Shown here in pieces: positions 30,978 to 39,913 of a stretch of DNA of 46,014 bases (position 1 is the stretch's first letter; each line of letters begins with the position of its first letter). The translations under genes and the position numbers were made by a program. The notes under the pieces were generated by a model, which had not been told where the DNA came from, ran no database searches, and worked only from the letters and a program-made list of their open reading frames with translations. Origin of the DNA: CAMYKD01 sp041617155 (lineage in GTDB: Bacteria > Pseudomonadota > Alphaproteobacteria > Kiloniellales > JAKSDN01); NCBI GenBank assembly GCA_041617155.1, contig JBFJPL010000026.1:1-46014 (forward strand). Direction: 5' to 3'.

Positions 30978-32412
30978 GGCCGTGCCCTCCTCGGCGCAGC
31001 TGCCCCGCGTCCCCGGCCAAAAGACCGACCAGGTCTTGTAGATGCGCAATCTCGGTCAATTCCAAGCGGTCGGCGGTCTCGCCGCCTTCCTTCTTGGCTT
31101 GCCGCTGTGGTACCAGGGCGCGCCGAAAGCCCAGCTTTGCGGCCTCCTTGAGCCGGTTTTCCCTTTGGCAAACCGTGCGGACTTCTCCCGACAACCCGAT
31201 CTCACCGAAGATTACCGTGTCCTCGGGGACCGGTTCGCCGCTCGCCGCCGATATCAGGGCCGCCGCCACGGCCAAATCAGCGGCCGGCTCGCCGATTCGC
31301 AGGCCGCCCGCGACATTCAAATACACATCCCGGCCGGCCAGTACCAGCCCGCATCGCGCCTCCAGGACCGCGAGAATCATGGCCAGGCGCGCCGAATCCC
31401 AGCCGACCACCGCACGCCGCGGCGTCGCCAGGGGGGAGGGTGAAACCAGGGCTTGGATCTCGACCAGCAATGGCCGGGTTCCTTCGACCCCGGCGAAAAC
31501 CGAGGCGCCCGAAACGTGACCGCCCCGTTCGGCCAGGAAAAGGGCCGAGGGGTTCGACACTTCCAGCAGGCCGCCATCGGACATCTCAAAAACACCGATC
31601 TCGTCGGTCGGGCCAAAGCGGTTCTTGACCGCGCGAAGGATACGGAACTGATGACCCCGTTCGCCTTCGAAGTAAAGCACCGTATCGACCATGTGTTCGA
31701 GCACCTTGGGGCCGGCGATCGCGCCTTCCTTGGTGACATGGCCGACCAGAACGACGGTGAAGCCGCGGCGTTTGGCCAGACGTATCAACTCCTGCGCGGA
31801 GGCGCGCACTTGGGCGACGCTGCCCGGCGACGATTCCAGGGTGTCCACATAGAGGGTCTGGATCGAATCGATGACCACGACGCGGGGCGATTCGGGAAGG
31901 TCGAGGCTGGCCACGATGTCGCGCACCGAGGTTGCTGCGGCAAGCCGAACCTGGGCGTCGCTCAGGCCCAGACGCCGCGCCCTGAGGCGGATCTGGTCGA
32001 CCGATTCCTCACCGGAAATGTAGAGCGGTTGTGCCGGTGCGCCGCCCTGCCCGGCGGCCAGCGCCGCCGCCGCCTGCAGCAGGATCGTGGACTTCCCGAT
32101 ACCGGGATCACCGCCGATCAGCACCGCCGAACCCTCCACCAAACCGCCGCCGCAGACCCTGTCGAACTCGCCGATCCCGGTCGCCAGGCGCGGGGCTTGT
32201 TGGCCCTGACCGTCCAGGGCGACGATCTGGAGAGGCTGACCGGCGCTGGCCCCGGACGACCGGCCGAGGCCGCCGGGCGCGCTGTCGCGCGGCGCCTCTT
32301 CGACGATGCTGTTCCAAGCTCCGCAGGCTTCGCAGCGCCCGCTCCACTTGGCCGTGGCGTTGCCGCAGGATTGGCAGACGTAACGCGATGCCCGCTTAGC
32401 CAAGGTGAACAA
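30964..32412 (-). CDS. radA: DNA repair protein RadA
   Basis: A protein of about 482 aa. The N-terminal C4 zinc finger is CQSCGNATAKWSGRCEACG. The RecA-like core has Walker A GGDPGIGKST, Walker B VVVIDSIQT and the RadA-specific KNRFGPTDEIGVFEM. The C-terminal Lon-like domain follows (DLAVAAALISAASGEPVP). RadA processes branched recombination intermediates. TTG at 32412 is preceded by AGAGGAG with 4 nt spacing; an ATG at 32436 in the same frame lacks a Shine-Dalgarno. It overlaps cvpA. Confidence 0.95.
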   Translation of the reverse strand: MFTLAKRASRYVCQSCGNATAKWSGRCEACGAWNSIVEEAPRDSAPGGLGRSSGASAGQPLQIVALDGQGQQAPRLATGIGEFDRVCGGGLVEGSAVLIGGDPGIGKSTILLQAAAALAAGQGGAPAQPLYISGEESVDQIRLRARRLGLSDAQVRLAAATSVRDIVASLDLPESPRVVVIDSIQTLYVDTLESSPGSVAQVRASAQELIRLAKRRGFTVVLVGHVTKEGAIAGPKVLEHMVDTVLYFEGERGHQFRILRAVKNRFGPTDEIGVFEMSDGGLLEVSNPSALFLAERGGHVSGASVFAGVEGTRPLLVEIQALVSPSPLATPRRAVVGWDSARLAMILAVLEARCGLVLAGRDVYLNVAGGLRIGEPAADLAVAAALISAASGEPVPEDTVIFGEIGLSGEVRTVCQRENRLKEAAKLGFRRALVPQRQAKKEGGETADRLELTEIAHLQDLVGLLAGDAGQLRRGGHGLDLG

Positions 32413-32469
32413 GAAGCTCCTCTGGCACCCCACCATAACAGCAGGATGGCTGCCGGCCCGGCCGAATGG

Positions 32470-33249
32470 TCAAAGGACGCGCACCTGCATCTCGATCGGT
32501 CCCTCCGCACGGCCGTGGATGAACTGCTCCACGTAGGGGTTGCCGGACTGGTCGATCTCGGCCGTCGGCCCGGCCCAGATTATCTTGCCGCCGTAAAGCA
32601 AGGCGATGCGGTCGGCGATTTTCCGGGCGCTGGCCATGTCGTGGGTGATCGATAGTGTTGTAGCACCCATTTGCTGGACGGTCTCGACGATCAGATCGTT
32701 GATCACGTCGCCCATGATCGGATCGAGGCCGGTGGTCGGCTCGTCGAAAAAGATGATCTCGGGGTTGGTCGCAATCGCCCGGGCCAGGCCGACCCGCTTG
32801 CGCATGCCGCCGGAAAGTTCGGCCGGCCACAGTTCGCCAACCTGGGGACGGAGTCCCACGGCGGCAAGCTTCTCCACGGCGATCGCCTTAGCCGCGCGGC
32901 GGTTCATGGATTGTCCCTGGATCAAGCCGAAAGCGACATTTTCCCAGACCGGCATGGAATCGAACAAGGCCGCGTTCTGGAACAGCATGCCAAATTTGCG
33001 CCGTACCCGGTGGAGATCCTGGCCTTGCAGGCCGACCACCTCCTCGCCGTCCACTTGAATGCTGCCTGAATCTGGATGAAGCAGGCCGAGGATGCACTTC
33101 AGCAGAACCGATTTGCCGGTGCCCGAGCCGCCGATGATGACCACCGACTCGGATTGCCCGATCTCGAGCTCGACACCATCGAGCACGACCTTCTCGCCGA
33201 AGGCTTTGTGTAGGTCGCGAATCTGGATCTTGGCAACGGTTCCGTTCAT
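32470..33249 (-). CDS. mlaF: phospholipid-trafficking ABC transporter ATPase MlaF
   Basis: A 259-aa ABC ATPase. Walker A GGSGTGKSV, Q-loop LFQNAALFDS, signature ELSGGMRKRVGLARA, Walker B IIFFDEPTTGLDP and the switch His in SITHDMASA are all present. The GGMRKR signature and TTGLDPI are typical of MlaF. With MlaE it drives lipid transport between membranes to keep the outer membrane asymmetric. The start overlaps mlaE by 4 nt (ATGA). The partner genes mlaD, mlaC and mlaB are not in the window. Confidence 0.92.
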   Translation of the reverse strand: MNGTVAKIQIRDLHKAFGEKVVLDGVELEIGQSESVVIIGGSGTGKSVLLKCILGLLHPDSGSIQVDGEEVVGLQGQDLHRVRRKFGMLFQNAALFDSMPVWENVAFGLIQGQSMNRRAAKAIAVEKLAAVGLRPQVGELWPAELSGGMRKRVGLARAIATNPEIIFFDEPTTGLDPIMGDVINDLIVETVQQMGATTLSITHDMASARKIADRIALLYGGKIIWAGPTAEIDQSGNPYVEQFIHGRAEGPIEMQVRVL

Positions 33250-34019
33250 CGCGCGAAAAACAGCTCGGTGATGAAATAGTTGAAGCAGAGGATCAGGATC
33301 GAAGCTGAGACCACCGCATTGGTGGTCGCCGTGCCCACGCCCTGGGCGCCACCCTTGGAATGGTAGCCGTGATAGCAGCCCATCAAGGTGATCAGAAAGC
33401 CGAACACCGCGGCCTTGACCAAGCCCGAAATGACGTCCATCGCCTCCATGAAATCCATGGTGTTCTTGATGTAGTTGCCGGGGTTGAAGCCGAGCTTGAA
33501 GATCGAGACCACATAGCCGCCGAAGACGCCGATCGCGTCGGCGACCAGAACCAGCAGCGGCAGCATGGTCACGCCGGCGATCAGGCGCGGCGCCACCAGA
33601 TACTTGAAGGGGTTGGTGGCCAGGGTGTCGAGCGCATCGATCTGCTCGGTCACGCGCATGGTGCCGATCTCCGCCGCCATGGCCGCGCCGACCCGTCCTG
33701 CGACCATCAGGCCGGCGAGCACAGGCCCCAACTCCCGGGTAATGGAGACCACCACGACATTGGGAATCGCGCTTTCCGCCGAAAAACGGGCAAAACCCGT
33801 ATAGCTCTGTAGGGCCAGGACCATGCCGGTGAAAATCGCTGTCAAACCAACCACTGGCAGCGAGTAGAAACCGATCTCGATCATCTGGCGCAGGGTCAAG
33901 CGCAGGAATATGGGGGGGCGCGCGCAGTGCGATATTCCGGTCACGGCAAACAGTGCGAGCCGCCCGGCAACCTCCAGAAATCCCAGGAACGCCCGGCCTA
34001 TTGGCTGAAGGATTGGCAT
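33246..34019 (-). CDS. mlaE: phospholipid-trafficking ABC transporter permease MlaE
   Basis: A 257-aa permease with an amphipathic N terminus and about five helices. MlaE signatures are IGFYSLPVVGLTAIFTGMVL, ITRELGPVLAGLMVAGRVGA, MRVTEQIDALDTLATNP and, near the end, GVGTATTNAVVSAS. It starts 6 nt after alr and overlaps mlaF, so alr-mlaE-mlaF are likely one transcript with dnaB. Confidence 0.93.
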   Translation of the reverse strand: MPILQPIGRAFLGFLEVAGRLALFAVTGISHCARPPIFLRLTLRQMIEIGFYSLPVVGLTAIFTGMVLALQSYTGFARFSAESAIPNVVVVSITRELGPVLAGLMVAGRVGAAMAAEIGTMRVTEQIDALDTLATNPFKYLVAPRLIAGVTMLPLLVLVADAIGVFGGYVVSIFKLGFNPGNYIKNTMDFMEAMDVISGLVKAAVFGFLITLMGCYHGYHSKGGAQGVGTATTNAVVSASILILCFNYFITELFFAR

Positions 34020-34025
34020 CTAGAC

Positions 34026-35162
34026 TTAGCCGCCCAGATAGACTCTGTGATACCGGCTGCCAAGCGCGGTCAGTATCTCATAGCCAATGGTGCCGGCTCG
34101 TTCGCCGACATCGTCAAGGTCGAGATTGGGGCCCATCAGGTCTATCATTGCACCGGGCACCGTCGCGTCCGGCGGGACTGTGGATACATCGAAAGTGACG
34201 AGGTCCATAGAGACACGTCCAACGACAGGTACCCGTGTGCCGCCGATGATTCCAACCCCCCGGTTCGACAGTGAGCGCAGATACCCGTCCGCATAGCCCA
34301 CCGCCACGGTGGCAATTCGGGCAGTCCCCAACACGCGGTAGGTCGCACCATAACCAACGTGCTGCGGAGCGTCAACGTCGCGCACCTGAAGGATTTTACC
34401 TTTTAGATGAACGACTTGCGTCATGGGGTTTGGGCTGCCCGGTGTTGGATTGACGCCGTAGAGCGCGACTCCGGGCCGGGCTAAATCAAAGTGGTACTCG
34501 CTGCCGAGGAATATACCCGAGGAGTTGGCAAAGCTGGCCGGCATCTTTGGCAGGCGCGCCCGCGCGGCGCGAAACAGCACCAGCTGCTCGGCGTTCATGG
34601 CATTCCCTCGGTCTTCCGCGCAGGCCAGGTGACTCATCAGGCCGGCCGGCGTCAAGCCTTCGAGACGGGACGGGTCGTTCGCCAGGGCCTCCAGTTCGCG
34701 GTGCGGCAGGCCCAGCCGGTTCATGCCGGTATCGACATGCAAGACGGCTGGCAGGCTCCGTGATTCGCGCATGGCAAGGGCGCGCCAGAAATCGACGTCG
34801 CCCAGGCTGTTCAGGACCGGCGTTATATCGTGCGCCAGGAAGTCCGCTTCGGCGCCGCGCAGCGGGCCGCCGAGCACGTAGATCTGGGCCTCGGGGGCGG
34901 TCTTTGCGAGGGCGCCGCGCAGGGCGATCGCTTCGTCCGGTAGGGCCACGAAGAACTGCCGCGCGCCGGCCGTCGCCAGGGCCGGGCCGACCCGCGCCGC
35001 ACCCAGGCCGTAGCCGTTCGCCTTGACCACCGCGGCGCAGGCCGTGCCCTTGAGTTTTCGGACGAGACGCTGGTAGTTGGCCCTGATGGCATCCAGGTCG
35101 ATGGTGAGGATCGCACCGGCGCGGGCGGCCGGCGGGTCGCCGGAGGGCTTCCGGTCAGTCAT
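34026..35162 (-). CDS. alr: alanine racemase
   Basis: A 378-aa PLP enzyme giving D-alanine for peptidoglycan. The PLP lysine is in AVVKANGYGLGA (about residue 40), DTGMNRLGL is about 160 residues in, and the catalytic Tyr region is VGYGATYRV and AVGYADGYLRSL. ATG at 35162 overlaps the last 8 nt of dnaB (ATGACTGA), implying coupling. The longer upstream reading frame belongs to dnaB DNA and is not used. Confidence 0.95.
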   Translation of the reverse strand: MTDRKPSGDPPAARAGAILTIDLDAIRANYQRLVRKLKGTACAAVVKANGYGLGAARVGPALATAGARQFFVALPDEAIALRGALAKTAPEAQIYVLGGPLRGAEADFLAHDITPVLNSLGDVDFWRALAMRESRSLPAVLHVDTGMNRLGLPHRELEALANDPSRLEGLTPAGLMSHLACAEDRGNAMNAEQLVLFRAARARLPKMPASFANSSGIFLGSEYHFDLARPGVALYGVNPTPGSPNPMTQVVHLKGKILQVRDVDAPQHVGYGATYRVLGTARIATVAVGYADGYLRSLSNRGVGIIGGTRVPVVGRVSMDLVTFDVSTVPPDATVPGAMIDLMGPNLDLDDVGERAGTIGYEILTALGSRYHRVYLGG

Positions 35163-36684
35163 ATCTCTCGGGCAGGCGGTCGTCTTCGGCCAAATCGCTG
35201 AAACGGGTAAACTGCCCTTCGAAATAAAGCTCCTCGGTGCCGATCGGGCCATGGCGCTGCTTGGCCACGATCACCTCCGCCTTGGCGCGCTGCTCCTCGA
35301 CCCGCTCCACATACTTCTCTGTCCGCGCGCGGAAGTCCGAGTCTTTCTCGTTCGCTCGCTGGCTGGGTTTCTCGCGGGCCAGATAGTATTCCTCGCGGAA
35401 CAGGAAGAGCACGACATCGGCGTCCTGTTCGATCGAGCCGGACTCCCTGAGGTCGGACAGTTGCGGGCGCTTGTCGTCGCGCTGCTCGGTCTGGCGCGAG
35501 AGTTGCGACAGGGCGACGACCGGCACGTCCAGCTCCTTGGCGATGGCTTTCAGGCCGCGGGTGATCTCGGAAACCTCCTGCACCCGGTTCTCGGCGCGGG
35601 CGCCCGGGGCGCCCTGCATCAGCTGCAGGTAGTCGACCACGATCAAGCCCAGGCCATGCTGCCGTTTGAGCCGCCGGGCGCGCATGCGCAGCGCCGGCAC
35701 GCTCAAGGCCGGCGTGTCGTCGATGAACAGTTTCAGCTCGTAGAGCGCCCGGCTGGTCTCGAACAGGCGATCGAATTCCTCCTGGCGGATTTCGCCCCGG
35801 CGCATGGCGTCCGAGCGCACGTGCGCCTGCTCGGAGATGATCCGCGTGGCAAGTTGCTCGGCCGACATCTCGAGCGAGAAGAAAGCGACCACCTGCGGCA
35901 GCTCGACCAGGTTGCCTTCGGCGTCGCGCTCGGCCCGCTTCGAGGTGGCGGCGTTGTAGGCGATGTTGGTGGCCAAGGCCGTCTTGCCCATGGACGGCCG
36001 GCCGGCCAGGATCACCAAGTCGGACTTGTGCAGGCCGCCGAGCAACTTGTCGAGGTCGGCAAATCCGGTGGGCACGCCAGCGACGTGGCTGTCGCGCCGC
36101 AACGCGGCTTCGGTCATATCGATTGACTGCGTGACCGCGGTCTTGAAATCGATAAAGCCGCCTTCGGTCTGGCCGCTTTCGGCCAAGGTATAGAGCCTTT
36201 GTTCGGCTCCCTCGATCTGCTCGGTCGCGCTGACCTCGAGGCTGTGGTCGAAGGCGTCGTTGACCACGTCCTCGCCGATCGAGATCAGTTGCCGCCGCAG
36301 GAACAGATCGTGGACCGTCCGACCATAGTCGCGCGCGTTGATGATCGAAACGAAATTGCCCTGCAGCTCGCTCAGGTACGTCGCGCCGCCGACGTCGGCC
36401 AGTTCCTCGCTGCGCTCGAAAAGGTTCTTCAGCGTGACCGCGTTGGCGATCTGGCCGCGCTCGATCAACGTGCCGCAGGCGTCGAAGATCCGGCCGTGAA
36501 CCGGTTCCGCGAAGTGTTCGGGCCGCAGAAAATCAGCGACCTTTTCGAAAGCGGCATTGTTGGCCAAAACCGCGCCAAGCAGCGCCTGCTCGGCCTCGTA
36601 GTTGACCGGCGGCTCACGGTAGCCGTCAGCATCGACTTGCGAGCCGGGCAGCCGCGCCAAGTTGTTCGAACTTGGGGGATCCAT
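35155..36684 (-). CDS. dnaB: replicative DNA helicase DnaB
   Basis: A 509-aa hexameric helicase of the replication fork. The N-terminal domain has PPVNYEAEQALLGAVLANN. The RecA-like domain has Walker A AGRPSMGKTALATN (about residue 225), FFSLEMSAEQLATR, Walker B GLIVVDYLQLM and LSQLSRQTEQRDDKRPQLSD, ending VAKQRHGPIGT. A GTG at 36693 in the same frame is an alternative start; neither has a clear Shine-Dalgarno. It follows rplI at some distance in the common alphaproteobacterial order, with cfa inserted between. Confidence 0.96.
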   Translation of the reverse strand: MDPPSSNNLARLPGSQVDADGYREPPVNYEAEQALLGAVLANNAAFEKVADFLRPEHFAEPVHGRIFDACGTLIERGQIANAVTLKNLFERSEELADVGGATYLSELQGNFVSIINARDYGRTVHDLFLRRQLISIGEDVVNDAFDHSLEVSATEQIEGAEQRLYTLAESGQTEGGFIDFKTAVTQSIDMTEAALRRDSHVAGVPTGFADLDKLLGGLHKSDLVILAGRPSMGKTALATNIAYNAATSKRAERDAEGNLVELPQVVAFFSLEMSAEQLATRIISEQAHVRSDAMRRGEIRQEEFDRLFETSRALYELKLFIDDTPALSVPALRMRARRLKRQHGLGLIVVDYLQLMQGAPGARAENRVQEVSEITRGLKAIAKELDVPVVALSQLSRQTEQRDDKRPQLSDLRESGSIEQDADVVLFLFREEYYLAREKPSQRANEKDSDFRARTEKYVERVEEQRAKAEVIVAKQRHGPIGTEELYFEGQFTRFSDLAEDDRLPERYD

Positions 36685-36785
36685 AGCCGACACAATATCA
36701 GAGCGGTATCAGCCCGCCAGCAGATAGTTGCCAGGAATTTGTTGAAACACGGGGATAGAATCTCCGGCGTCGCGGCTGCCGCCGG

Positions 36786-38018
36786 CTATTCCGCCGCGTG
36801 GGCGCGGCGTTCGAGATCACCGTGCTCCTGTTCGTAAATGTAGTCGCGGGTCAGCGGCACGGTATCGAGTTTCTTGGCCAACTGCAGTTGGAACACCATC
36901 AGATCCTGGTGATAGAAGCCGATCTCGCAGGCCTTCAGATAAAGCTCCCACATGCGGCAGAAGCGCTCGTCGTAGAGTCGCGCCACCTTGCTCCGGTTGG
37001 CTTGGAAGCGGTCGTGCCACAAGCGCAGGGTAGTGGCGTAATGCAGGCGCAGGATTTCGACGTCGGTCACCAGAAGGCCGGCGCGTTCGACGGAACGAAA
37101 CACCATGGACAGGAGCGGCAGATCGCCGCCGGGAAAGATGTATTTTTGGATGAAGCTGTTGATCGGACCAGGATTGGCGAACTTGCCGATCGAATGGATT
37201 AGGCAGACTCCGTCATCGGTCATGAGGTCGCGTACCCGCTCGAAATACTCGTCGTAGTGCTTCTTGCCGACGTGCTCGAACATCCCGACCGAGACGATCC
37301 GATCATAGGTGCCGTTTTCCTCGCGGTAGTCGCGCAAGTGAAACCGGATCCGTTGATCGAGACCGGCTTTCTTGACCCGTTGCTGGGAAGCCGCGAGCTG
37401 TTCCTTGCTCAAGGTAAGACCGGTGACATCACAACCGCTCTGCTCGGCGAAGTAAATGCCGAGGCCACCCCACCCCGAGCCGATATCGAGCAGTTTTAGG
37501 TTGGGCCGGTCGAGCAGAAGCTTGGCCGCGATGTGACGTTTCTTGTCCGCTTGCGCGCGCTCCAGATCGCCGTGCGGCGAGGTGAAGTAGGCGCAGGAGT
37601 ACTGGCGGTCGTTGTCCAGGAACAGATCGTAGAGCTTGCCGGACAGATCGTAGTGATGGGCGACGTTGCGCCGGGCCCGACGAATCGGATTGTACTGCTT
37701 GACGCGCCGGGTCTGCCGGCGCAGCAGATTGCCGATCTTCATCAGCCAATGCTTTTCCAAATGTGGAAAGTTCTTGAGCGACACCTCAAGGAAATCCTCG
37801 AGATTGCTGTCCTCGAAGGTCAGGGTACCTTCCATGTAGGCTTCGGCGAAGTAGAGCGCCGGATTGAGTGGAATCGTGTACTCCAGGCGTTGATTGTGCA
37901 GACGCACCGTGCTGTTCGGCGCACTCCCGTTACCATAGGTGGTCTTCTTGCCGGCAGCGTCTATCAGGGACAATGTCCCCTCGCGGATCATGAACGCAAA
38001 GAGTTTCTGTAACAGCAT
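36786..38018 (-). CDS. cfa: cyclopropane-fatty-acyl-phospholipid synthase
   Basis: A 410-aa SAM-dependent enzyme that adds a methylene to the double bond of membrane acyl chains. The N-terminal lipid-binding region (about 1-110) is followed by NVAHHYDLSGKLYDLFLD, QYSCAYF, SAM motif LLDIGSGWGGLGIYFAE and VSVGMFEHVGKKHYDEYF, then HSIGKFANPGPINSFIQKYI, all diagnostic. The C terminus includes RLWHDRFQANR. A promoter is seen at 38125-38153. It would act on products of the fatty-acid cluster 4 kb away and of the desaturase at 7253. Confidence 0.95.
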   Translation of the reverse strand: MLLQKLFAFMIREGTLSLIDAAGKKTTYGNGSAPNSTVRLHNQRLEYTIPLNPALYFAEAYMEGTLTFEDSNLEDFLEVSLKNFPHLEKHWLMKIGNLLRRQTRRVKQYNPIRRARRNVAHHYDLSGKLYDLFLDNDRQYSCAYFTSPHGDLERAQADKKRHIAAKLLLDRPNLKLLDIGSGWGGLGIYFAEQSGCDVTGLTLSKEQLAASQQRVKKAGLDQRIRFHLRDYREENGTYDRIVSVGMFEHVGKKHYDEYFERVRDLMTDDGVCLIHSIGKFANPGPINSFIQKYIFPGGDLPLLSMVFRSVERAGLLVTDVEILRLHYATTLRLWHDRFQANRSKVARLYDERFCRMWELYLKACEIGFYHQDLMVFQLQLAKKLDTVPLTRDYIYEQEHGDLERRAHAAE

Positions 38019-38124
38019 CGCACTAGCCCCCTGCCTGATTCGGTTTCTGCTCTTGCTTTGCTCCCGCTAGTCCATCGATTCCAATTGGGTAGGTGCCAGC
38101 CTATCGCGCGGACCGACCCGCCGA

Positions 38125-38153
38125 ATAATAGATGATCGCCTCAGGGATGTGTA
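38125..38153 (-). promoter_or_regulatory. candidate sigma-70 promoter for cfa
   Basis: On the minus strand TACACA (38153-38148), 17-nt spacer, TATTAT (38130-38125). Matches 4 and 5 of 6 bases with ideal spacing. The leader to the ATG at 38018 would be about 100 nt. Confidence 0.55.
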
Positions 38154-38298
38154 GTGGGCCAATAGTTGAACGGCATTGATGCATCTCAACGGCGCAGACC
38201 CGTTTCCGGGACAGCGCGGTTGGTTATGTCGTGCCTTTTTTTCGGCTCGCGGAAAGGCTGCTATCACCAGAGGCCGCGATCAATGACCTTGGTCGTGG

Positions 38299-38931
38299 TT
38301 AGACCGGCGTCTCGGCCTCCGGAGCGGCGGCCTTGGCCTTGTCTTCCGCCTCGGCCTCCGCTTCCGCTTCCGCCTCTTCGGCTTCCTCGACCTCGGCGAT
38401 CACGGCCTCGACGGCCGCCTCCTCGGTTTCGCGCTGCTCGTAAGCGCTGACCATATGGCCGGTCTTGGCCTGGCTGTCGGCCTCGGCCGGGGAGCGGGCG
38501 ACGTTGGCGGTAACGTCGACCGTGACCTCGGGGTGCAGACGGATCTTGACCGTATGCAGGCCCAGTACCTTGATCACCTTGTCGAGCGCGACCTGGTTCC
38601 GGTCGACCGTGACGCCGGCCTCGGTGACTGCTTCCGACAGGTCGCGGGCCGTGACCGAACCATAGAGCTGACCGCTGTCTCCGGCTTGTCGGATGAGCAC
38701 GACGCTCATGCCCTCGAGCTTCCCGGCAACCGACTCGGCCTCTTCCCGGCGGCTGAGGTTCTCGGCCTCGAGCTGCGCACGGCGGGTCTCGAAATATGCC
38801 AGGTTGGACTTGTTGGCGCGCAGCGCCTTCTTCTTGGGCAGCAGGAAGTTGCGGGCATAGCCGGGCTTCACTTTGACCACGTCGCCCATCTGTCCCAACT
38901 TCTCGACCCGTTCCAACAGAATGACTTCCAT
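38299..38931 (-). CDS. rplI: 50S ribosomal protein bL9 with acidic C-terminal extension
   Basis: A 210-aa bL9. The N domain is standard (MEVILLERVEKLGQMGDVVK and VKPGYARNFLLPKKKAL), then the connecting helix and C domain (GQLYGSVTARDLSEAV; LHTVKIRLHPEVTVDV). Usual length is about 150 aa; here about 60 extra residues follow, ending in an acidic Ala/Glu low-complexity tail (EEAEEAEAEAEAEAE, then DKAKAAAPEAETPV). ATG at 38931 is the family start. Last gene of rpsF-rpsR-rplI. The tail is presumably disordered and exposed on the ribosome. Confidence 0.95.
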   Translation of the reverse strand: MEVILLERVEKLGQMGDVVKVKPGYARNFLLPKKKALRANKSNLAYFETRRAQLEAENLSRREEAESVAGKLEGMSVVLIRQAGDSGQLYGSVTARDLSEAVTEAGVTVDRNQVALDKVIKVLGLHTVKIRLHPEVTVDVTANVARSPAEADSQAKTGHMVSAYEQRETEEAAVEAVIAEVEEAEEAEAEAEAEAEDKAKAAAPEAETPV

Positions 38932-38950
38932 CGCTGATTCTCCAGACCGC

Positions 38951-39208
38951 TCAATCCAAGACGTAGGGCAGTAGCGCCAGATAGCGGGCGCGCTTGATTG
39001 CCTGGGCGAGCTCCCGCTGCTTCTTCGCGGAAACCGCGGTGATACGGCTGGGCACGATCTTGCCGCGCTCGGAGACAAACCGTTGCAGCAGCTTCACGTC
39101 CTTGTAGTCGATCTTCGGCGCGTTCGGTCCCGAGAAGGGGCAGCTCTTGCGCCGCCTGAAGAACGGCCGGCGTATGGCAACGCCCTTGCTTACGATGCGC
39201 ACGGTCAT
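38951..39208 (-). CDS. rpsR: 30S ribosomal protein bS18
   Basis: An 85-aa protein of normal length. RRKSCPFSGPNAPKIDYKDV, LLQRFVSERGKIVPSRITAV and AIKRARYLALLPYV are the conserved core. It overlaps the rpsF stop by 4 nt (ATGA). bS18 forms a heterodimer with bS6 on the 30S platform. Confidence 0.97.
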   Translation of the reverse strand: MTVRIVSKGVAIRRPFFRRRKSCPFSGPNAPKIDYKDVKLLQRFVSERGKIVPSRITAVSAKKQRELAQAIKRARYLALLPYVLD

Positions 39209-39702
39209 TGCTTTGCTCCTTCGTCTGCCTTGGCCGCTGGACTGGCCGCCCCGTTGCCCTCGCGGGCGCCGGCAGGCTTCCGATCATCCCGGGACTCCCG
39301 CCGGCCCCGGCCTTCGTCCCGCCCGCCGCGGTCCGGGCCGCCGAAGCGGCGCCCGCCACGGCCGCGCTCGTCGCGGCTGCCGCGACTGCGCAGGACGATC
39401 GACTGATCGGTCTCCAGGTCCTTCACGCGGACCGTCAGATAGCGAATAACGTCCTCGTTGAGGCGCATGATGCGCTCCATCTCGAGGACCGCCTCCGACG
39501 GTGCATCGATGTTGAACAGGGTGTAGTGACCCTTCCGGTTCTTCTTGATCCGGAACTGCAAGGTCCTGAGACCCCAGTACTCTTTCTTGGAGATCTGCCC
39601 GCCACGTTCCTGGATGATGGCGGCAAACTCATCCGCCAGCGAGTCCACCTGCGAGGCGGAGACGTCTTGGCGAGCGATGAACACGTTCTCGTACAGCGGC
39701 AT
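39205..39702 (-). CDS. rpsF: 30S ribosomal protein bS6 with basic RG-rich C-terminal extension
   Basis: A 165-aa bS6. The first 100 residues are the normal fold (MPLYENVFIARQDVSASQVD; KKEYWGLRTLQFRIKKNRKG; HYTLFNID). After about residue 110 there is an Arg/Gly/Asp-rich tail (RGRGGRRFGGPDRGGRDEGR, then RKPAGAREGNGAA). ATG at 39702 is used; a GTG at 39720 would add six residues that include the purine-rich GAGGAG, the likely ribosome-binding site. First gene of the S6-S18-L9 operon. Confidence 0.95.
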   Translation of the reverse strand: MPLYENVFIARQDVSASQVDSLADEFAAIIQERGGQISKKEYWGLRTLQFRIKKNRKGHYTLFNIDAPSEAVLEMERIMRLNEDVIRYLTVRVKDLETDQSIVLRSRGSRDERGRGGRRFGGPDRGGRDEGRGRRESRDDRKPAGAREGNGAASPAAKADEGAKQ

Positions 39703-39866
39703 CTGGTCCGTACTCCTCACGGCTGTTCATGGTCCGGCGCCGATCGGGATGCTTCGTACTTCCGTCCCTTCGGCCGCCCGGCCCTAGCCGGCAGACCTTT
39801 AACGCCCGAGGGCGCGGCTACCGGCAAGGAGCTATGTAACCCGCGGCACCGCCGCGAGGCGCGCGG

Positions 39867-39894
39867 AATATACAACAAAGCCCCGCCCGTGCAA
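39867..39894 (-). promoter_or_regulatory. sigma-70-type promoter for rpsF-rpsR-rplI
   Basis: On the minus strand TTGCAC (39894-39889), 16-nt spacer, TATATT (39872-39867), about 165 nt upstream of the rpsF ATG. The leader is long and GC-rich with several possible hairpins, so it could hold the S6:S18 autoregulatory site known from other bacteria; I cannot identify that element with confidence. Confidence 0.6.
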
Positions 39895-39913
39895 GCTTGA
39901 AGTCTAATGCCTT

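Noticed and set aside
31453..32655. 400-codon plus-strand frame antisense to radA
   Set aside because: Low-complexity shadow of the RadA coding sequence; all RadA motifs are intact on the minus strand.
38236..38262. T-run preceded by GC-rich sequence, considered as a terminator
   Set aside because: The T-run is on the plus strand, where no gene ends; no good stem precedes it, and on the minus strand the run is A.
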